Assembly: GCA_963402885.1 (NCBI GenBank)
Contig: OY727097.1
Location: 22,940,001 to 23,004,000, forward strand
Length of the DNA: 64,000 nucleotides
Origin: Antedon bifida
Lineage: Eukaryota; Echinodermata; Crinoidea; Comatulida; Antedonidae
Reading direction: 5' to 3'
In this document: piece after piece, positions 1-11,170 of the stretch
Numbering within the stretch: position 1 is the stretch's first letter
Layout: each line of letters begins with the position of its first letter
The notes under the pieces: generated by a model
Seen by the model: only the letters and a program-made list of their open reading frames with translations
The model's database searches: none
Told to the model about the DNA's origin: nothing
Program-made: the position numbers and the translations under genes

Positions 1-98
1 AATGGCGTCGCCCAGTTTGACCTTTTAACCCTGTACTTCCGATACTGTGTTTTGAATGCAAATTGAAGAACAGGAGATTCTTGTGTTATAAGTTCTTT
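1..98. mobile_element. 406-bp TIR MITE, 3' part only (unit A)
   Basis: This is the right-hand end of the MITE described at 9348-9753, cut by the window edge. Its right terminal inverted repeat ends at 98 with GTTCTTT and is followed by the 9-bp target duplication GGTGAAACC (99-107). It differs from the other copies near 66 (an AAG variant where they have AT). Confidence 0.8.
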
Positions 99-756
99 GG
101 TGAAACCCAAATAGACCCGGCTAGGCAGGTTAGAAATCTAGGGGTTGAAATGGATGCGGGTATGACTATGATTTCTCATATCTCAAAAACTATTTCTACG
201 TCGTCTTTTCACTTACGAAACATCCGAAGGATTCGAAAGTTTATTAATGAGGCAGCAGCTAAACAACTTGTTCATGCTTTTGTCACTTCACGACTGGATA
301 TGGGAAACTCATTGCTATATGGGCTACCACAAAAACAACTCCACAGGCTTCAGCTTATTCAAAATACAGCGGCACGAGTTGTTAAAAAACTACCAAGATA
401 TGCACACATATCAAATACCTTGGAAAATTTGCATTGGCTTCTTGTTAGGTACCGCATTGTTTTTAAAATATTACTCTTTGTTTTTAAGTCTATTAATGGC
501 ATGGCTCCAGAATATATTTCTGACATGCTTAGGCTGTATGTTCCCAGACGGAATCTGCGTTCTAGTGACACGCTGCTTCTACATCAACCTAAGTCTCACC
601 ACTCATGGGGGAGACAGAGCTTTCACCGTTACTGCTCCTCGTCTATGGAATGCTCTACCGAGCTCTATCAGATTTTGCAAAACTGTTGATACTTTTAAAA
701 AATTATTAAAAACACATTTATTCATTAAGGCATATGGAAATCATGAGGTTTCTTAA
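99..756 (+). pseudogene. LINE ORF2 C-terminal fragment, unit A
   Basis: The frame just after the MITE encodes the RT thumb/C-terminal region, with NLGVEMD followed by a segment containing INGMAPEYISDML, a pattern typical of CR1/Rex/L2-like elements. Around 605-615 the reading continues in another frame as GDRAFTVTAPRLWNALP and ends at 756. The coding information is therefore split by a frameshift shared by all copies in the window. Confidence 0.8.
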
Positions 757-1043
757 AGTTCTAGAATTGTATAGTATACTTTTTCCTGACCAGCATTATC
801 TTTGGGGTGCCTCTGTCTTGGTTGTTGTCTCTGAGCACCCGGTCGTCTGTGGCAAGGCAAATGTGTATCCTGTTCCTTTGTTTGGTCACCTAGGTAGGGG
901 TCCGGGACCGCGACAGAACGAGAACGGATGGGGACCCTCCAAAGAAATTGCATTTTATTTGTCGGGCATTTGTATGATTTGTTTTATCTTTTTTTTTAAT
1001 GCGCCTTGAGCACTCTTGAGTGGTATGTGCGCTATAAAAATCC

Positions 1044-1094
<51 letters not shown>
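99..1094 (+). mobile_element. Non-LTR retrotransposon (CR1/Jockey-group), 3' part, unit A
   Basis: This is the 3' end of the LINE repeated in every unit. It covers the region after the reverse transcriptase core, a short 3' UTR with GTGCGCTATAAAAATCC, and a terminal (TTA)n tail of about 49 bp at 1046-1094. The 5' part lies outside the window. Confidence 0.8.
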
Positions 1095-1096
<2 letters not shown>

Positions 1097-1360
1097 TGAA
1101 AATCTCATCAATTATTTATGATATTATGATAATTATTATTTTTTTATCAACTTGTTTTTTTTTTTGCATGTTCTATACGAAATTAAATTAAATTTTTTCT
1201 TTAAATTATTTTCTTCAGACCTACGCAGCTGTTCTGTTTGTCTCGATTCAAACCTTAGTTCATGATTTTATGAGCGAAACGTCTATTATGTAGATCATAT
1301 AATCACACAGCTGGCTTTCAATTCAAAGTATGAATGCTGCCTCCTCAGTACATGCAATCT

Positions 1361-1515
1361 GTCTTGAGAATCCTCTTCATCCAACACAGCAAAATAAAAT
1401 CTCATCATCATTACATTTTTGTTTTCATGAACGTGAAGTCATGACAGACTTGCTATCCACTCTCTGACAGAAGTCTACAGAATAAAAACTTGCTGAATCC
1501 TAGTCGTCGTCGTAA
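1361..1515 (-). pseudogene. Degenerate fragment of the array gene (unit A)
   Basis: This is an old remnant of the gene intact at 3068-4279. Positions 1361-1410 resemble the gene's 3' tail (GTCTTGAGAATC, then a diverged CAACA...GCAAAATAAA match). Positions 1427-1515 resemble the 3' half of exon 2, sharing GAACGTGAAGTC, TCTGACA and CAGAATAAAAACT-GCTGAATC. Intron 2 and nearly all of exon 3 are missing between the two parts. No open frame remains. The rest of the spacer (1095-1360 and 1516-1695) is AT-rich with nothing recognisable. Confidence 0.6.
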
Positions 1516-1695
1516 GTATACTAATAATAATACATGGGATAACAAAAGTTATATTTCATTTCGTTTTATTTACTTTTATTTCAAACTACCAGCATGGCTA
1601 TGCTAATAATCAAAGTCAATATTATCTTTTCCAAGCTCGATGTATCGAAGAGTAGGCCTAATTTAAGGTTAACAGCAAATTAAGTTAAGTCAAGT

Positions 1696-3116
1696 CAAAT
1701 TGTTTTGGTTTGAATTTTTTTTATTTTTTTTTAAATTTTTATTACGAAGAACTGCAATTACACGTAAGATCCACTCGGAACTTTCCTTCTGTTGGTTCCG
1801 GCTCAACATCTTGATTCATGTTTTCAGCTGAAAGACGTCATTAACTTCATTATATTAAGGCTATCAATGCCTACGCTACGTGTAATCCTGATTGCTTGGT
1901 TTGCATCTTTAGTGTGCTCTGTGCTTTATAGATTACTGCCTCGGTACGTATAAGAAATGTGTCATAATTTTTTTGAAAAGTCTTGAGAATCTTCTATCAA
2001 CCACCAAAGCAACAAAATAAACTCTTGATGCGTTGTAATACCCCACGTTCAAATTGTTTTGGTTTTAATTTTTTTTTTATTTTAATACGAAAAGAAGAAC
2101 TGCAATTACACGTAAGATCCACTCGGAACTTTCCTTCTGTTGGTTCCGGCTTAACATCTTGATTCATGTTTTCAGCTGAAAGACGTCATTAACTTCATTA
2201 TATTAAGGCTATCAATGTCTACGCTACGTGTAATCCTGATTGATTGGTTTGATCTTCAGTGTGCTCTGTGCTTTATGGATTACTGCCTCGGTACGTATAA
2301 GAAATGTGTCATAATTGTTTTGAAAAAGTTTAGAATCTTCTAAAAAAATACATGTTTCAACCAACAAAGCAACAAAATAAACTCTTGATGCGTTGTAATA
2401 TCCCACGTTCAAATTGTTTTGGTTTAAATTTTTTTTTTTATTTTTAATACGAAAAGAAGAACTGCAATTACACGTAAGATCCACTCGGAACTTTCCTTCT
2501 GTTGGTTTCGGCTCAACATCTTGATTCATGTTTTCAGCTGAGAGACGTCATTAACTTCATTATATTAAGGCTACCAATGCCTACGCTACGTGTAATCCTG
2601 ATTAATTGGTTTGCATCTTCAGTGTGCTCTGTGCTTTATGGATTACTGCCTCGGTACGTATAAGAAATGTGTCATAATTGTTGTGAAAAGTCTTGAGAAT
2701 CTTCTAAAAAAATACATGTTTCAACCAACAAAGCAACAAAGTAAACTCTTGATGCATGCGTTGTAATACCCCACGTTCAAATTGTTTTGGTTTTAATTTT
2801 AATTTTTTTTAAATGTTAATACGAGAAGAAGAACTGCAATTACACGTAAGATCCACTCGGAACTTTCCTTCTGTTGGTTCCGGCTTAACATCTTGATTCA
2901 TGTTTTCAGCTGAAAGACGTCATTAACTTCATTATATTAAGGCTATCAATGCCTACGCTACGTGTAATCCTTATTGATTGGTTTGATCTTCAGTGTCCTC
3001 TGTGCTTTAAGAAATGTGTCATAATTGTTTTGAAAAGTCTTGAGAATCTTCTAAAAAAATACATGTTTCAACCACCAAAGCAACAAAATAAACTCTTGAT
3101 GCGTTGTAATACCCCG
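1696..3116 (-). repeat. Four tandem copies of the gene's 3' tail (unit A)
   Basis: There are four direct repeats of about 340-370 bp, starting at 1696, 2050, 2410 and 2778. Each carries, read on the - strand, the last ~15 codons and stop of the gene (through the FCC motif) followed by ~300 bp of 3' flank. The fourth copy runs directly into the real terminal exon, so the array is a serial duplication of the gene's 3' end. Poly-T/A tracts of variable length separate the copies. No AATAAA signal was found on the - strand next to the stop codon. Confidence 0.8.
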
Positions 3117-4279
3117 CGTTTTTGTTTAATTTGCGAGCTCTCATCACCATCTTCTATATTAACAGCGTTCACTTCGTTCCTCTTAACCTCATTCTCTTTA
3201 CTAACATTCTTCTTTTTTCTGAATAAGTTGCATCTCCTTTTCTTTTGCTTTTTCTGTGTTTTTGGAAGAACCACTGCAATATTACTTTCGATCACTTCTA
3301 ACTCCTGTGTTTTTGGAAGAACCACTGGAATATTACTTTCGATCACTTCTAACTGTGGTAAGTCTTCAGTTGTGGCGACAGAACCATTTCGTCTTCGTAC
3401 TCGGTTAAATTGGTAAATATCTAATTTGAAACCAACAAGGGAAGTCTAAATTATACATATGTCTATACAGGCCTATATATTAATTTTGATATAAATATTA
3501 ATTAAAATTTCACATTTTCGAATGTGAGTATTAATTTAGTGGGAAAGAAACATGCCAGTACTTGAGTGATGACCAGGAAAGAGTGACTCTTTCCTAGTGA
3601 TAACATTTTATTTGAGACTCAGGAACTTTGACAAAATGTGTTTGTAACCAATATTACAATGTATTTTTCGTATTTTATTAGGCCATATCCCTTTTTTAAA
3701 ATGAAGAATTACCTGTGAACGTGAAGTCGTAGCATGATTGATATTCATATTCTGACATTGAGGTATCAACAGAATAAAAACTCGCTGAATCATCATCATC
3801 TTCTTCTTCTTCTGACTGAATATCTGGAGTTTTCTTAGGAGATGTTTCTCTACAGTCGAGATAATGAGCTATGGAATCCGTCAGAGGGATTACAATTGCC
3901 GGAGCCTCCCACCAGTCTGCTTTATGATCTGATAATTCTATAATAACAAATATATACAAACATGCAGTGTAGCAATAATGTGATTTTCTTATAATATTTT
4001 GTTTATTAATATTTATCTTGTAAGCCTAACCCTCCTTGTATACTAATTAATAATGTCTAAATATAATGACACTTAATTAATGTTATTTTTAAAATTAAAG
4101 TACATATCATAAAATTTATGAATTACATATTCCCATCCCTATCTATAATAGCGGAAGAATAACATTTTTTGTTCAATCAACTCTACCTCAACAGTGATCA
4201 AACAGGCGCCGTAAACTCGCAATGCAATATAGAATATTTAACTAAAAACAATACAATTTTGCATACCTGTTTTCATCAT
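3068..4279 (-). CDS. Three-exon gene of unknown family, short form (196 aa), copy A
   Basis: I do not recognise the family. Coding exons on the - strand are 4279-4267 (ATGATGAAAACAG), 3937-3713 and 3420-3068. Introns are 3938-4266 and 3421-3712, both GT-AG and both phase 1, and the joined frame is 591 nt with a TGA stop. A stop lies in frame 24 nt upstream of the first ATG, and A is at -3, which supports the start. Segments in order: an N-terminal part with DWWEAP; an acidic run (SEEEEDDDD) followed by a Ser/Tyr-rich stretch; RVRRRNGS; two 17-residue repeats built on LEVIESNI(P/A)VVLPKTQ; a lysine/arginine-rich stretch (KKQKKRRCNLFRKKK); an acidic patch; and a C-terminus with FCCFGG. There is no signal peptide or membrane span. 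The paired cysteines after a basic amphipathic stretch could be S-acylated (inference). This copy lacks 61 internal codons found in copies C, D and F. Confidence 0.72.
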
Positions 4280-7102
4280 TGTGAATTCAATGGAAGTTTT
4301 TCAGTTAATACAGTATAAATTCGTTAAAAACAACACTTTTGCGAGAGAAATCAGTTAAGTTTGCCTGCTATGCTATTATAATAGACTAAGTTTGTTTGCC
4401 AGGGCAACGAAACGATGACAACGAGACAGCGCGTGCGTACAAGGCGCATTTCCGATGTGACGTGTGCATATAATCGCATAAGATAACGCGCTTCCGTCTA
4501 TATCGCATGATGATGATAATAATGCACGAACTCGAGGATTTGTATTACCTCACACCAGATCTGTAATAATACAGGGCCGTAGCCACCAGTACGGTTGGTA
4601 AGGTTTCAACCTGACCACTTTCCACAAAGAGGCCTTTGAAAACCCAGTGGCTTGAACAGAGAATAATAGTTCCCTTTCCTTGATAAACCGCACCACTTCG
4701 TTTTTTGCGGGACATCGCTGTAATACATCATATTTATTAATATATATTTATTTTAAAGTTTACTAGCTAGAGACAATGAAACAATGCAATATAATAATAA
4801 TAATACTCGGGGTCAACAGTTAATTTTTTATTTTGTTTTATTTACAATGTTATCGTTAATGTTAATGCGATAGGATGGAATGTCAAACTGCCAGCATGCA
4901 CCATGGCCCACCGAAATCATAATTTCCATGCATGTATGTGTCGGCGGAATATTTAAAAGTTAACGACAACATGACATCACATGTGCAACTCCTCCAGAAC
5001 CACCGTTCAAGAGATTTACCAACATTCTGATTAATATGTCACATCATGAGTATTAACTCAGACACACATCCTTTTGGGAGGTGGAATTGCAGAGCAGAAG
5101 CACTGCTGAATGAGCATGTATTCGTCAGGAAATTACTACCCCCTAAGACCAAATTACACAGACGGTAGCGTAACGGTTAGACTTGCCCCCAAGTCTGTAT
5201 TTATTGTCTTTTTTTTTATTTATTTGTTTTTATTTCGATCGCGATTTTTGTCTGAAAATACAGACTTGTGAAACACGTATAGAAATCGATTTGCAGACCG
5301 CAAACATCCGATACGAATGACGTAGGTTATCATACCGTATTTGGCTATATGGGGCGGGCGGTATGTAAATATGGATTTTGAATCAACCAATGATCATTTT
5401 GTTTCAAAATGAAAAAGATCGAATGCGTATAGTGCTGAATGTACGTTCAAGACAACAACTGTTGAAATATAAAATCGTGTTGCCAAGTTGTTTTGTTTAT
5501 TAATTGTTTAGTCCTGGCCTGGCCCTCCTTCGTAAGGCTACTCAACTCGTACGTATGACCTGCCAAATAAAACGCCAATAAGGTACATACCACCACCGAC
5601 CGGCACACAACAGGGCTACACCACCACATAGAACAGGACAGGGTCTGGGTGGGAATTAAATCAAATTATCTCCGCATAATAAATGATCCACATTCAATGT
5701 TTGATTTGCGGAGAAGCTAGCCTATCATGTCAAGACGAGTTTTCATGTTCTTGGGAAAAATCCCATCAAATGTTTACCAGACTACTATTATATAGGCATA
5801 TAAAATAATTTCTAGCCTTCAGAAACTTTCATCAATGTACCCAAAAGTATACAATGTCTAAACGTAACATAGCGCATGTCTTAGACGTTGAGGCTTTGAC
5901 ATTCTGAAATATGAATATTAAAACTGCGTACGAGTGAGTAGCCAATGGCATGCGGCTGAAACTAGTCAACTGGATAATTTATGCACCAAGAATTCTTGGA
6001 GTCAAACCACGTGACTTGTGCGTGTTTCCCCAGACCATGGATTAAAGAATTCTTTAATCCATGCCAAAGAATATATATCTCAAGAATGAGTAATCCGCGA
6101 TTTTCCCTGTAACAGTAATATTGTCCATGTGGTAGGGCGCCGCCATAAGTGAGGATGTATCTGGGATGTATACAACTTTTTGTGACGGTTTCACTAATCA
6201 AAGGCTGGACCACCGGTAGTATTTTCATGTTAAAAAATGTTATCAACTACATGCCAACATCATGTTAAATGCTGTTTGGATATTTAATTGTTCGTTTTAG
6301 GCAATTTATTTAGTAAAAACTTCCGTATAAACAGCTCGCTTTATCAACCGGGCGCTACGATAGCGTGACCGGGCGTGTTGGTGTTAATAAATGTTAATGA
6401 AATTTAACATTTTATCCTATTAATAACATGTATTTTATACTAATTTATATCATAAAAACAATACTTAATTTACCGGGCGTAGAGTAGTACGCGGCAATGG
6501 TAAAGAATAGGCCGTTGAGTAACGATTCGTTGATTTTTGGTGTTGCTGTGTTAGGCCTTTTTTGTGAACTAATTTAGCATGTTAGTAAATAATTGTCTGT
6601 AAAAGTGAATGTACACTAGTTTGTTAATAAATATGTATTATAAAATAGTTTACAATTGCAAAATATATTATCATAATTCTATTTAATGTGACATGTATAA
6701 TATCTATTAACTCAAGTCTTATTTAGTATGTATACATCCGCCCTTATGAGGGCGGGCATCACTCTCTGGAGCTCTCTGTTACAAATTTCTCATGCAAAAA
6801 TCGCGGAATACTCATTCTTGTGATATATATTCTTTGTCCATGCCCAGACAGACGGCGTATCCAAACTCAAGTAATACACGTATGAAACGCCATATGTGCA
6901 AAAATATTTATATTTTTACTAATATTAAGACAAAGCTCTGTCGTCTGGAGCCCAGACTACGTAACGGTAAGAAAGATATAGAATTTACACACAACGCGGA
7001 TGGGTTGTTCCCGTACAGAACAAGCTACGTGGTTTTCCGCTTATACCGTTATCTTTACATTAACAATTTAATCTCGGCTATATTCAATCCAGAAAAAAGC
7101 AT
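4280..7102. other. Gene-upstream region and intergenic block (end of unit A, start of unit B)
   Basis: No gene is supported here. The junction between tandem units lies near 4983. Visible structure includes a stem (5191-5202 pairing with 5256-5267, AAGTCTGTATTT) and a perfect 28-bp palindrome at 6036-6063 centred on GAATTC. Imperfect inverted arms lie at 6060-6115 and 6776-6843, with a 7-bp GC stem at 6738-6755 between them. The arms may bound a ~780-bp nonautonomous element. At the site used by the insertion in B and E (about 4785-4805) this unit has only a short TAA tract. Confidence 0.6.
4395..4408. promoter_or_regulatory. RFX X-box-like motif upstream of gene copy A
   Basis: TTTGCCAGGGCAAC lies about 116 nt upstream of the gene's ATG. 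It resembles the palindromic RFX X-box (GTTGCC-N2-GGCAAC) with one half-site mismatch. The same motif is at the same place in units B-E (for example 14049-14062 and 27284-27297), and with one change in F (58762-58775). The surrounding stretch is more CpG-rich and includes TGACGTG. Function is inferred from the motif only. Confidence 0.3.
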
Positions 7103-10100
7103 AGGTCCAGAGTAAAAGCACTATCACATCTTAATTTTGGCGTTCTAAATGCACGTTCACTGCGTAATAAGTGTGATTGTGGATCTAGTTGGTAGCTATA
7201 ATCTAGATGTAGTGGCGGTGTCTGAAACCTGGTTAAGGCAAGATGATGATCTTGTGATTGGAGATATAACTCCACTTGGATATCGTTTTGTGCATGTCCC
7301 TAGGGTAGAAAAAACAGGGGGTGGTGTTGGAATTCTGTCTAAGTCTAGCTTAGTTGTAAACATGAAAACTGATGTACATACATATGCATCATTTGAGGCT
7401 ATACATGTGCAGATTACGTCTAACTCGAAATCTCTTCGTTTAGTTAACATATACCGACCACCAATCTTGTCTGTTACAAAATTCCTCAATGATTTTGAAA
7501 AAATGTTGTTTGACTATATTCTCTTTTCGGCTGAAATTGTCTTTTGTGGAGATTTTAATATCCATATGGATAATACTAAAAATGTGGCAGCAAATAGATT
7601 TAAAACAATGCTTAGATCGTTTGGTCTCCAGCAGCATATAAATGAACCCACACACTGTGGGCACTGCCTTGACCTTATAATCACTAGAGATGATCTACTG
7701 CTCCCGGATGTTAAGATACATCCTGGCCTGTCAGATCATTTTGCCATATTTTGCAAGTTTGATCTTAAACGGCCCACAACCCGTAAAACTGTAAGGAAAA
7801 GTCGCAACCTAAAACAAATTGATATTGAGAAATTCCAAAATGACATTCAAGCGTGTGTGTCTAATATAACCGATGTAAGTGTGATTCTTGAAGATAGTGT
7901 AGAAAACTATTCTCATCTCAGAGCTGTACTTGATTTACATGCGCCAGTTCAGAAAAAAACAATTAGGCAAAAGGAAGCTAACCGTGGTATACAGATGAAA
8001 TTCGATCTGAAAGGAAATTACGTCGTCAACTTGAACGTAAGTGGATGAAATCAAAGCTTCTTAAGGATAGACAGGAATACTGTGACCAAAGATGTATTGT
8101 AAATGGACTGATTGAAAAGGCCAAGACGCGGTATTACTCTAGTCTGGTTAGTGACTGCACAGGTGATCAAAAGACATGTTTTGATTTAGTAAATAAACTT
8201 TTACATCGTTCCAAGTCATCAGTCCTTCCTTCGTCTGTCTCAGATGAAGCTCTTGCTGAAAGATTTTCTGTTTTTTTTATAAATAAAATTAAATCAATTC
8301 GTGATTCACTAGAAAATGAAAATACTGCAGAAGTTACAACTGCTTCTGGTAAATGTATAAATATAAATAAATCTTATGATTTAACTAGGTCCATACAGCT
8401 TTCTCAGTTCGAACCTGCAAGTGAGGAGGAAATTCTAAATATTGTCAAAAATTCTCCCTCAAAATCGTGTGCACTTGACCCGGTACCAACTTCACTGATA
8501 AAGAAATGTACTTCTGCATTTATTCCATTAATCACACATATTGTAAATAAGTCTCTTGAAAGTGGTTCTTTCCCAGAGTCTCTTAAAGTCACTCATGTTC
8601 GACCCACATTGAAAAAAATAGGTCTAGATCCATGAGATTCTGAAAAACTACAGACCTATCTCGAATCTTAGTTTTTTAGGAAAAATAATTGAGAAGGTTG
8701 TTTCTAAACGGATATTGTCGCATGTACAAAACCATAGTCTACTTGATCTGTATCAATCTGCCTATAAAGTGCATCATAGTACTGAAACTGCATTACTTCG
8801 TGTAAATAACGATATCCTACGTGCAATGGATGATGGAAAGCTAACTGCTCTAGTATTATTAGACTTAAGTGCAGCATTTGATACGGTTGACCATTCCGTG
8901 TTGTTAAATAGACTCAGTACGTATATTGGTATTGAAGGAAAAGCACTTGATTGGTGTCGGTCATATTTGGAAAAAAGGCCTCAACACGTATGTATTGGTG
9001 ATGATATCTCAACAGCTTCTTTTTTAAACTTTTCGGTACCACAAGGATCTGTTCTTGGGCCGCAATGGTTCACAATTTATTTACACCCAATACGGGATAT
9101 CATTAGTAAATATGATCTGTACTATCATGTTTACGCTGATGATACTCAGATTTATATTTCTTTTAAACCTACAATGACACACATTGACATTTCTTTGGAA
9201 CTGCTCCAACATTGTATCCATGAATTGCGTGTCTGGATGAAAAACAACTTTCTTAAATTAAATGATGAAAAAACAGAATATATTCTCTTTGGATCAAAGC
9301 TGCAGTTGGAAAAACTGCCACCAAGTTTTATTTACATTGGTGAAACCAAAGAACTTATAACACAAGAATCTCCTGTTCGTCCGAAGCGCGTAACAATTTC
9401 GAAAGGCATTGTGGGATAGAATAGAGCTATGGGTGGCGCCATTGTGAGCCATGGAGTAGGGCGCCCGCATCAAATTAGAAAGTCAAAATCATAGAGGGGA
9501 TCTGCTAATACTCTAGGGGGGGTCGAGTAATTGACTGAGGAGTAGGGCGCCCGCATCAAATTAGAAAGTCAAAACCATAGAGGGGATCTGCTAATACTCT
9601 ATGGGGGTAGAGTAATTGACTTCCTAGTTTGGAGGGGGCGCTTCTCCATGCTGTGAAATGGCGTCGCCCAGTTTGACCTTTTAACCCTGTACTTCCGATA
9701 CTGTGTTTTGAATGCAAATTGATAACAGGAGATTCTTGTGTTATAAGTTCTTTGGTGAAACCCAAATAGACCCGGCTAGGCAGGTTAGAAATCTAGGGGT
9801 TGAAATGGATGCGGGTATGACTATGATTTCTCATATCTCAAAAACTATTTCTACGTCGTCTTTTCACTTACGAAACATCCGAAGGATTCGAAAGTTTATT
9901 AATGAGGCAGCAGCTAAACAACTTGTTCATGCTTTTGTCACTTCACGACTGGATATGGGAAACTCATTGCTATATGGGCTACCACAAAAACAACTCCACA
10001 GGCTTCAGCTTATTCAAAATACAGCGGCACGAGTTGTTAAAAAACTACCAAGATATGCACACATATCAAATACCTTGGAAAATTTGCATTGGCTTCTTGT

Positions 10101-10411
10101 TAGGTACCGCATTGTTTTTAAAATATTACTCTTTGTTTTTAAGTCTATTAATGGCATGGCTCCAGAATATATTTCTGACATGCTTAGGCTGTATGTTCCC
10201 AGACGGAATCTGCGTTCTAGTGACACGCTGCTTCTACATCAACCTAAGTCTCACCACTCATGGGGGAGACAGAGCTTTCACCGTTACTGCTCCTCGTCTA
10301 TGGAATGCTCTACCGAGCTCTATCAGATTTTGCAAAACTGTTGATACTTTTAAAAAATTATTAAAAACACATTTATTCATTAAGGCATATGGAAATCATG
10401 AGGTTTCTTAA
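7103..10411 (+). pseudogene. LINE ORF2 (endonuclease + reverse transcriptase), broken, unit B
   Basis: Endonuclease motifs in order: NARSLRNK (before the first frameshift), SETWL, NIYRPP, FCGDFNIHMD and SDHFAIF. Reverse transcriptase motifs: LLDLSAAFDTVDHS (motif A), PQGSVLGP (B), YADDTQIY (C) and NFLKLNDEKTE (D). A CR1-like C-terminal region follows. The frame is lost near 7175-7185 and near 7983. It is lost again around 8633-8640 (a TGA at 8633-8635 followed by a shift), then by the MITE at 9348-9753, and again at about 10260-10270. All breaks except the MITE also occur in unit F, so the element was dead before amplification. This copy alone has Cys where the others have Phe near 8177. Confidence 0.85.
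9348..9753. mobile_element. 406-bp MITE with 30-bp perfect TIRs and 9-bp TSD (unit B)
   Basis: It begins AAAGAACTTATAACAC and ends with the exact 30-bp reverse complement. It is flanked by GGTGAAACC on both sides (9339-9347 and 9754-9762), and the uninterrupted site with a single GGTGAAACC is at 54307-54315 in unit F. The interior carries a direct duplication of about 86 bp (from 9454 and from 9540, each opening GAGTAGGGCGCCCGC). There is no coding capacity. A 9-bp duplication is typical of Mutator-like elements, which is the best guess; the family is not proven. Confidence 0.9.
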
Positions 10412-10698
10412 AGTTCTAGAATTGTATAGTATACTTTTTCCTGACCAGCATTATCTTTGGGGTGCCTCTGTCTTGGTTGTTGTCTCTGAGCACCCGGTCG
10501 TCTGTGGCAAGGCAAATGTGTATCCTGTTCCTTTGTTTGGTCACCTAGGTAGGGGTCCGGGACCGCGACAGAACGAGAACGGATGGGGACCCTCCAAAGA
10601 AATTGCATTTTATTTGTCGGGCATTTGTATGATTTGTTTTATCTTTTTTTTTAATGCGCCTTGAGCACTCTTGAGTGGTATGTGCGCTATAAAAATCC

Positions 10699-10751
<53 letters not shown>

Positions 10752-11015
10752 TGAAAATCTCATCAATTATTTATGATATTATGATAATTATTATTTTTTT
10801 ATCAACTTGTTTTTTTTTTTGCATGTTCTATACGAAATTAAATTAAATTTTTTCTTTAAATTATTTTCTTCAGACCTACGCAGCTGTTCTGTTTGTCTCG
10901 ATTCAAACCTTAGTTCATGATTTTATGAGCGAAACGTCTATTATGTAGATCATATAATCACACAGCTGGCTTTCAATTCAAAGTATGAATGCTGCCTCCT
11001 CAGTACATGCAATCT

Positions 11016-11170
11016 GTCTTGAGAATCCCCTTCATCCAACACAGCAAAATAAAATCTCATCATCATTACATTTTTGTTTTCATGAACGTGAAGTCATGAC
11101 AGACTTGCTATCCACTCTCTGACAGAAGTCTACAGAATAAAAACTTGCTGAATCCTAGTCGTCGTCGTAA
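11016..11170 (-). pseudogene. Degenerate fragment of the array gene (unit B)
   Basis: Counterpart of 1361-1515, with CCCC where unit A has CTCT at about 11027. The adjoining spacer (10751-11015, 11171-11350) shows nothing recognisable. Confidence 0.6.

Larger units (their letters stand above)
7103..10750 (+). mobile_element. Non-LTR retrotransposon (CR1/Jockey-group), unit B
   Basis: The recognisable element starts with the apurinic-like endonuclease region at about 7103 and ends in a (TTA)n tail (~50 bp, to 10750). The true 5' end is not determined; no ORF1 is recognisable upstream, so the element may be 5' truncated. The 3' UTR contains GTGCGCTATAAAAATCC just before the tail. It lies at the same place in each unit, so it was amplified with the unit rather than inserted repeatedly. 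A 406-bp MITE interrupts it at 9348-9753. Confidence 0.85.

Noticed and set aside
1006-1191. Poly-isoleucine open frames at the LINE 3' ends
   Set aside because: They are translations of the (TTA)n microsatellite.
2224-2529. 101-codon - strand open frame over the tail repeats
   Set aside because: It spans a poly-A tract, changes between repeats and is broken in units C and D; only a ~25-codon stretch is shared.
1696-3116. CRISPR-like array
   Set aside because: Units are ~350 bp direct repeats without spacers and derive from the gene's 3' end.
2949-3416. 155-codon + strand open frame (repeated in every unit)
   Set aside because: It lies antisense to exon 3 of the gene and across the tail repeat; its Phe/Leu-rich content is a shadow of the lysine-rich - strand frame.
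5962-6246. 94-codon - strand open frame
   Set aside because: It runs through the perfect palindrome and has no recognisable domain or splice context; its identity between units only reflects duplication.
6792-7115. 107-codon frame as LINE ORF1
   Set aside because: It shows no coiled-coil, zinc-knuckle or RRM motif, and part of it lies in an inverted-repeat arm.
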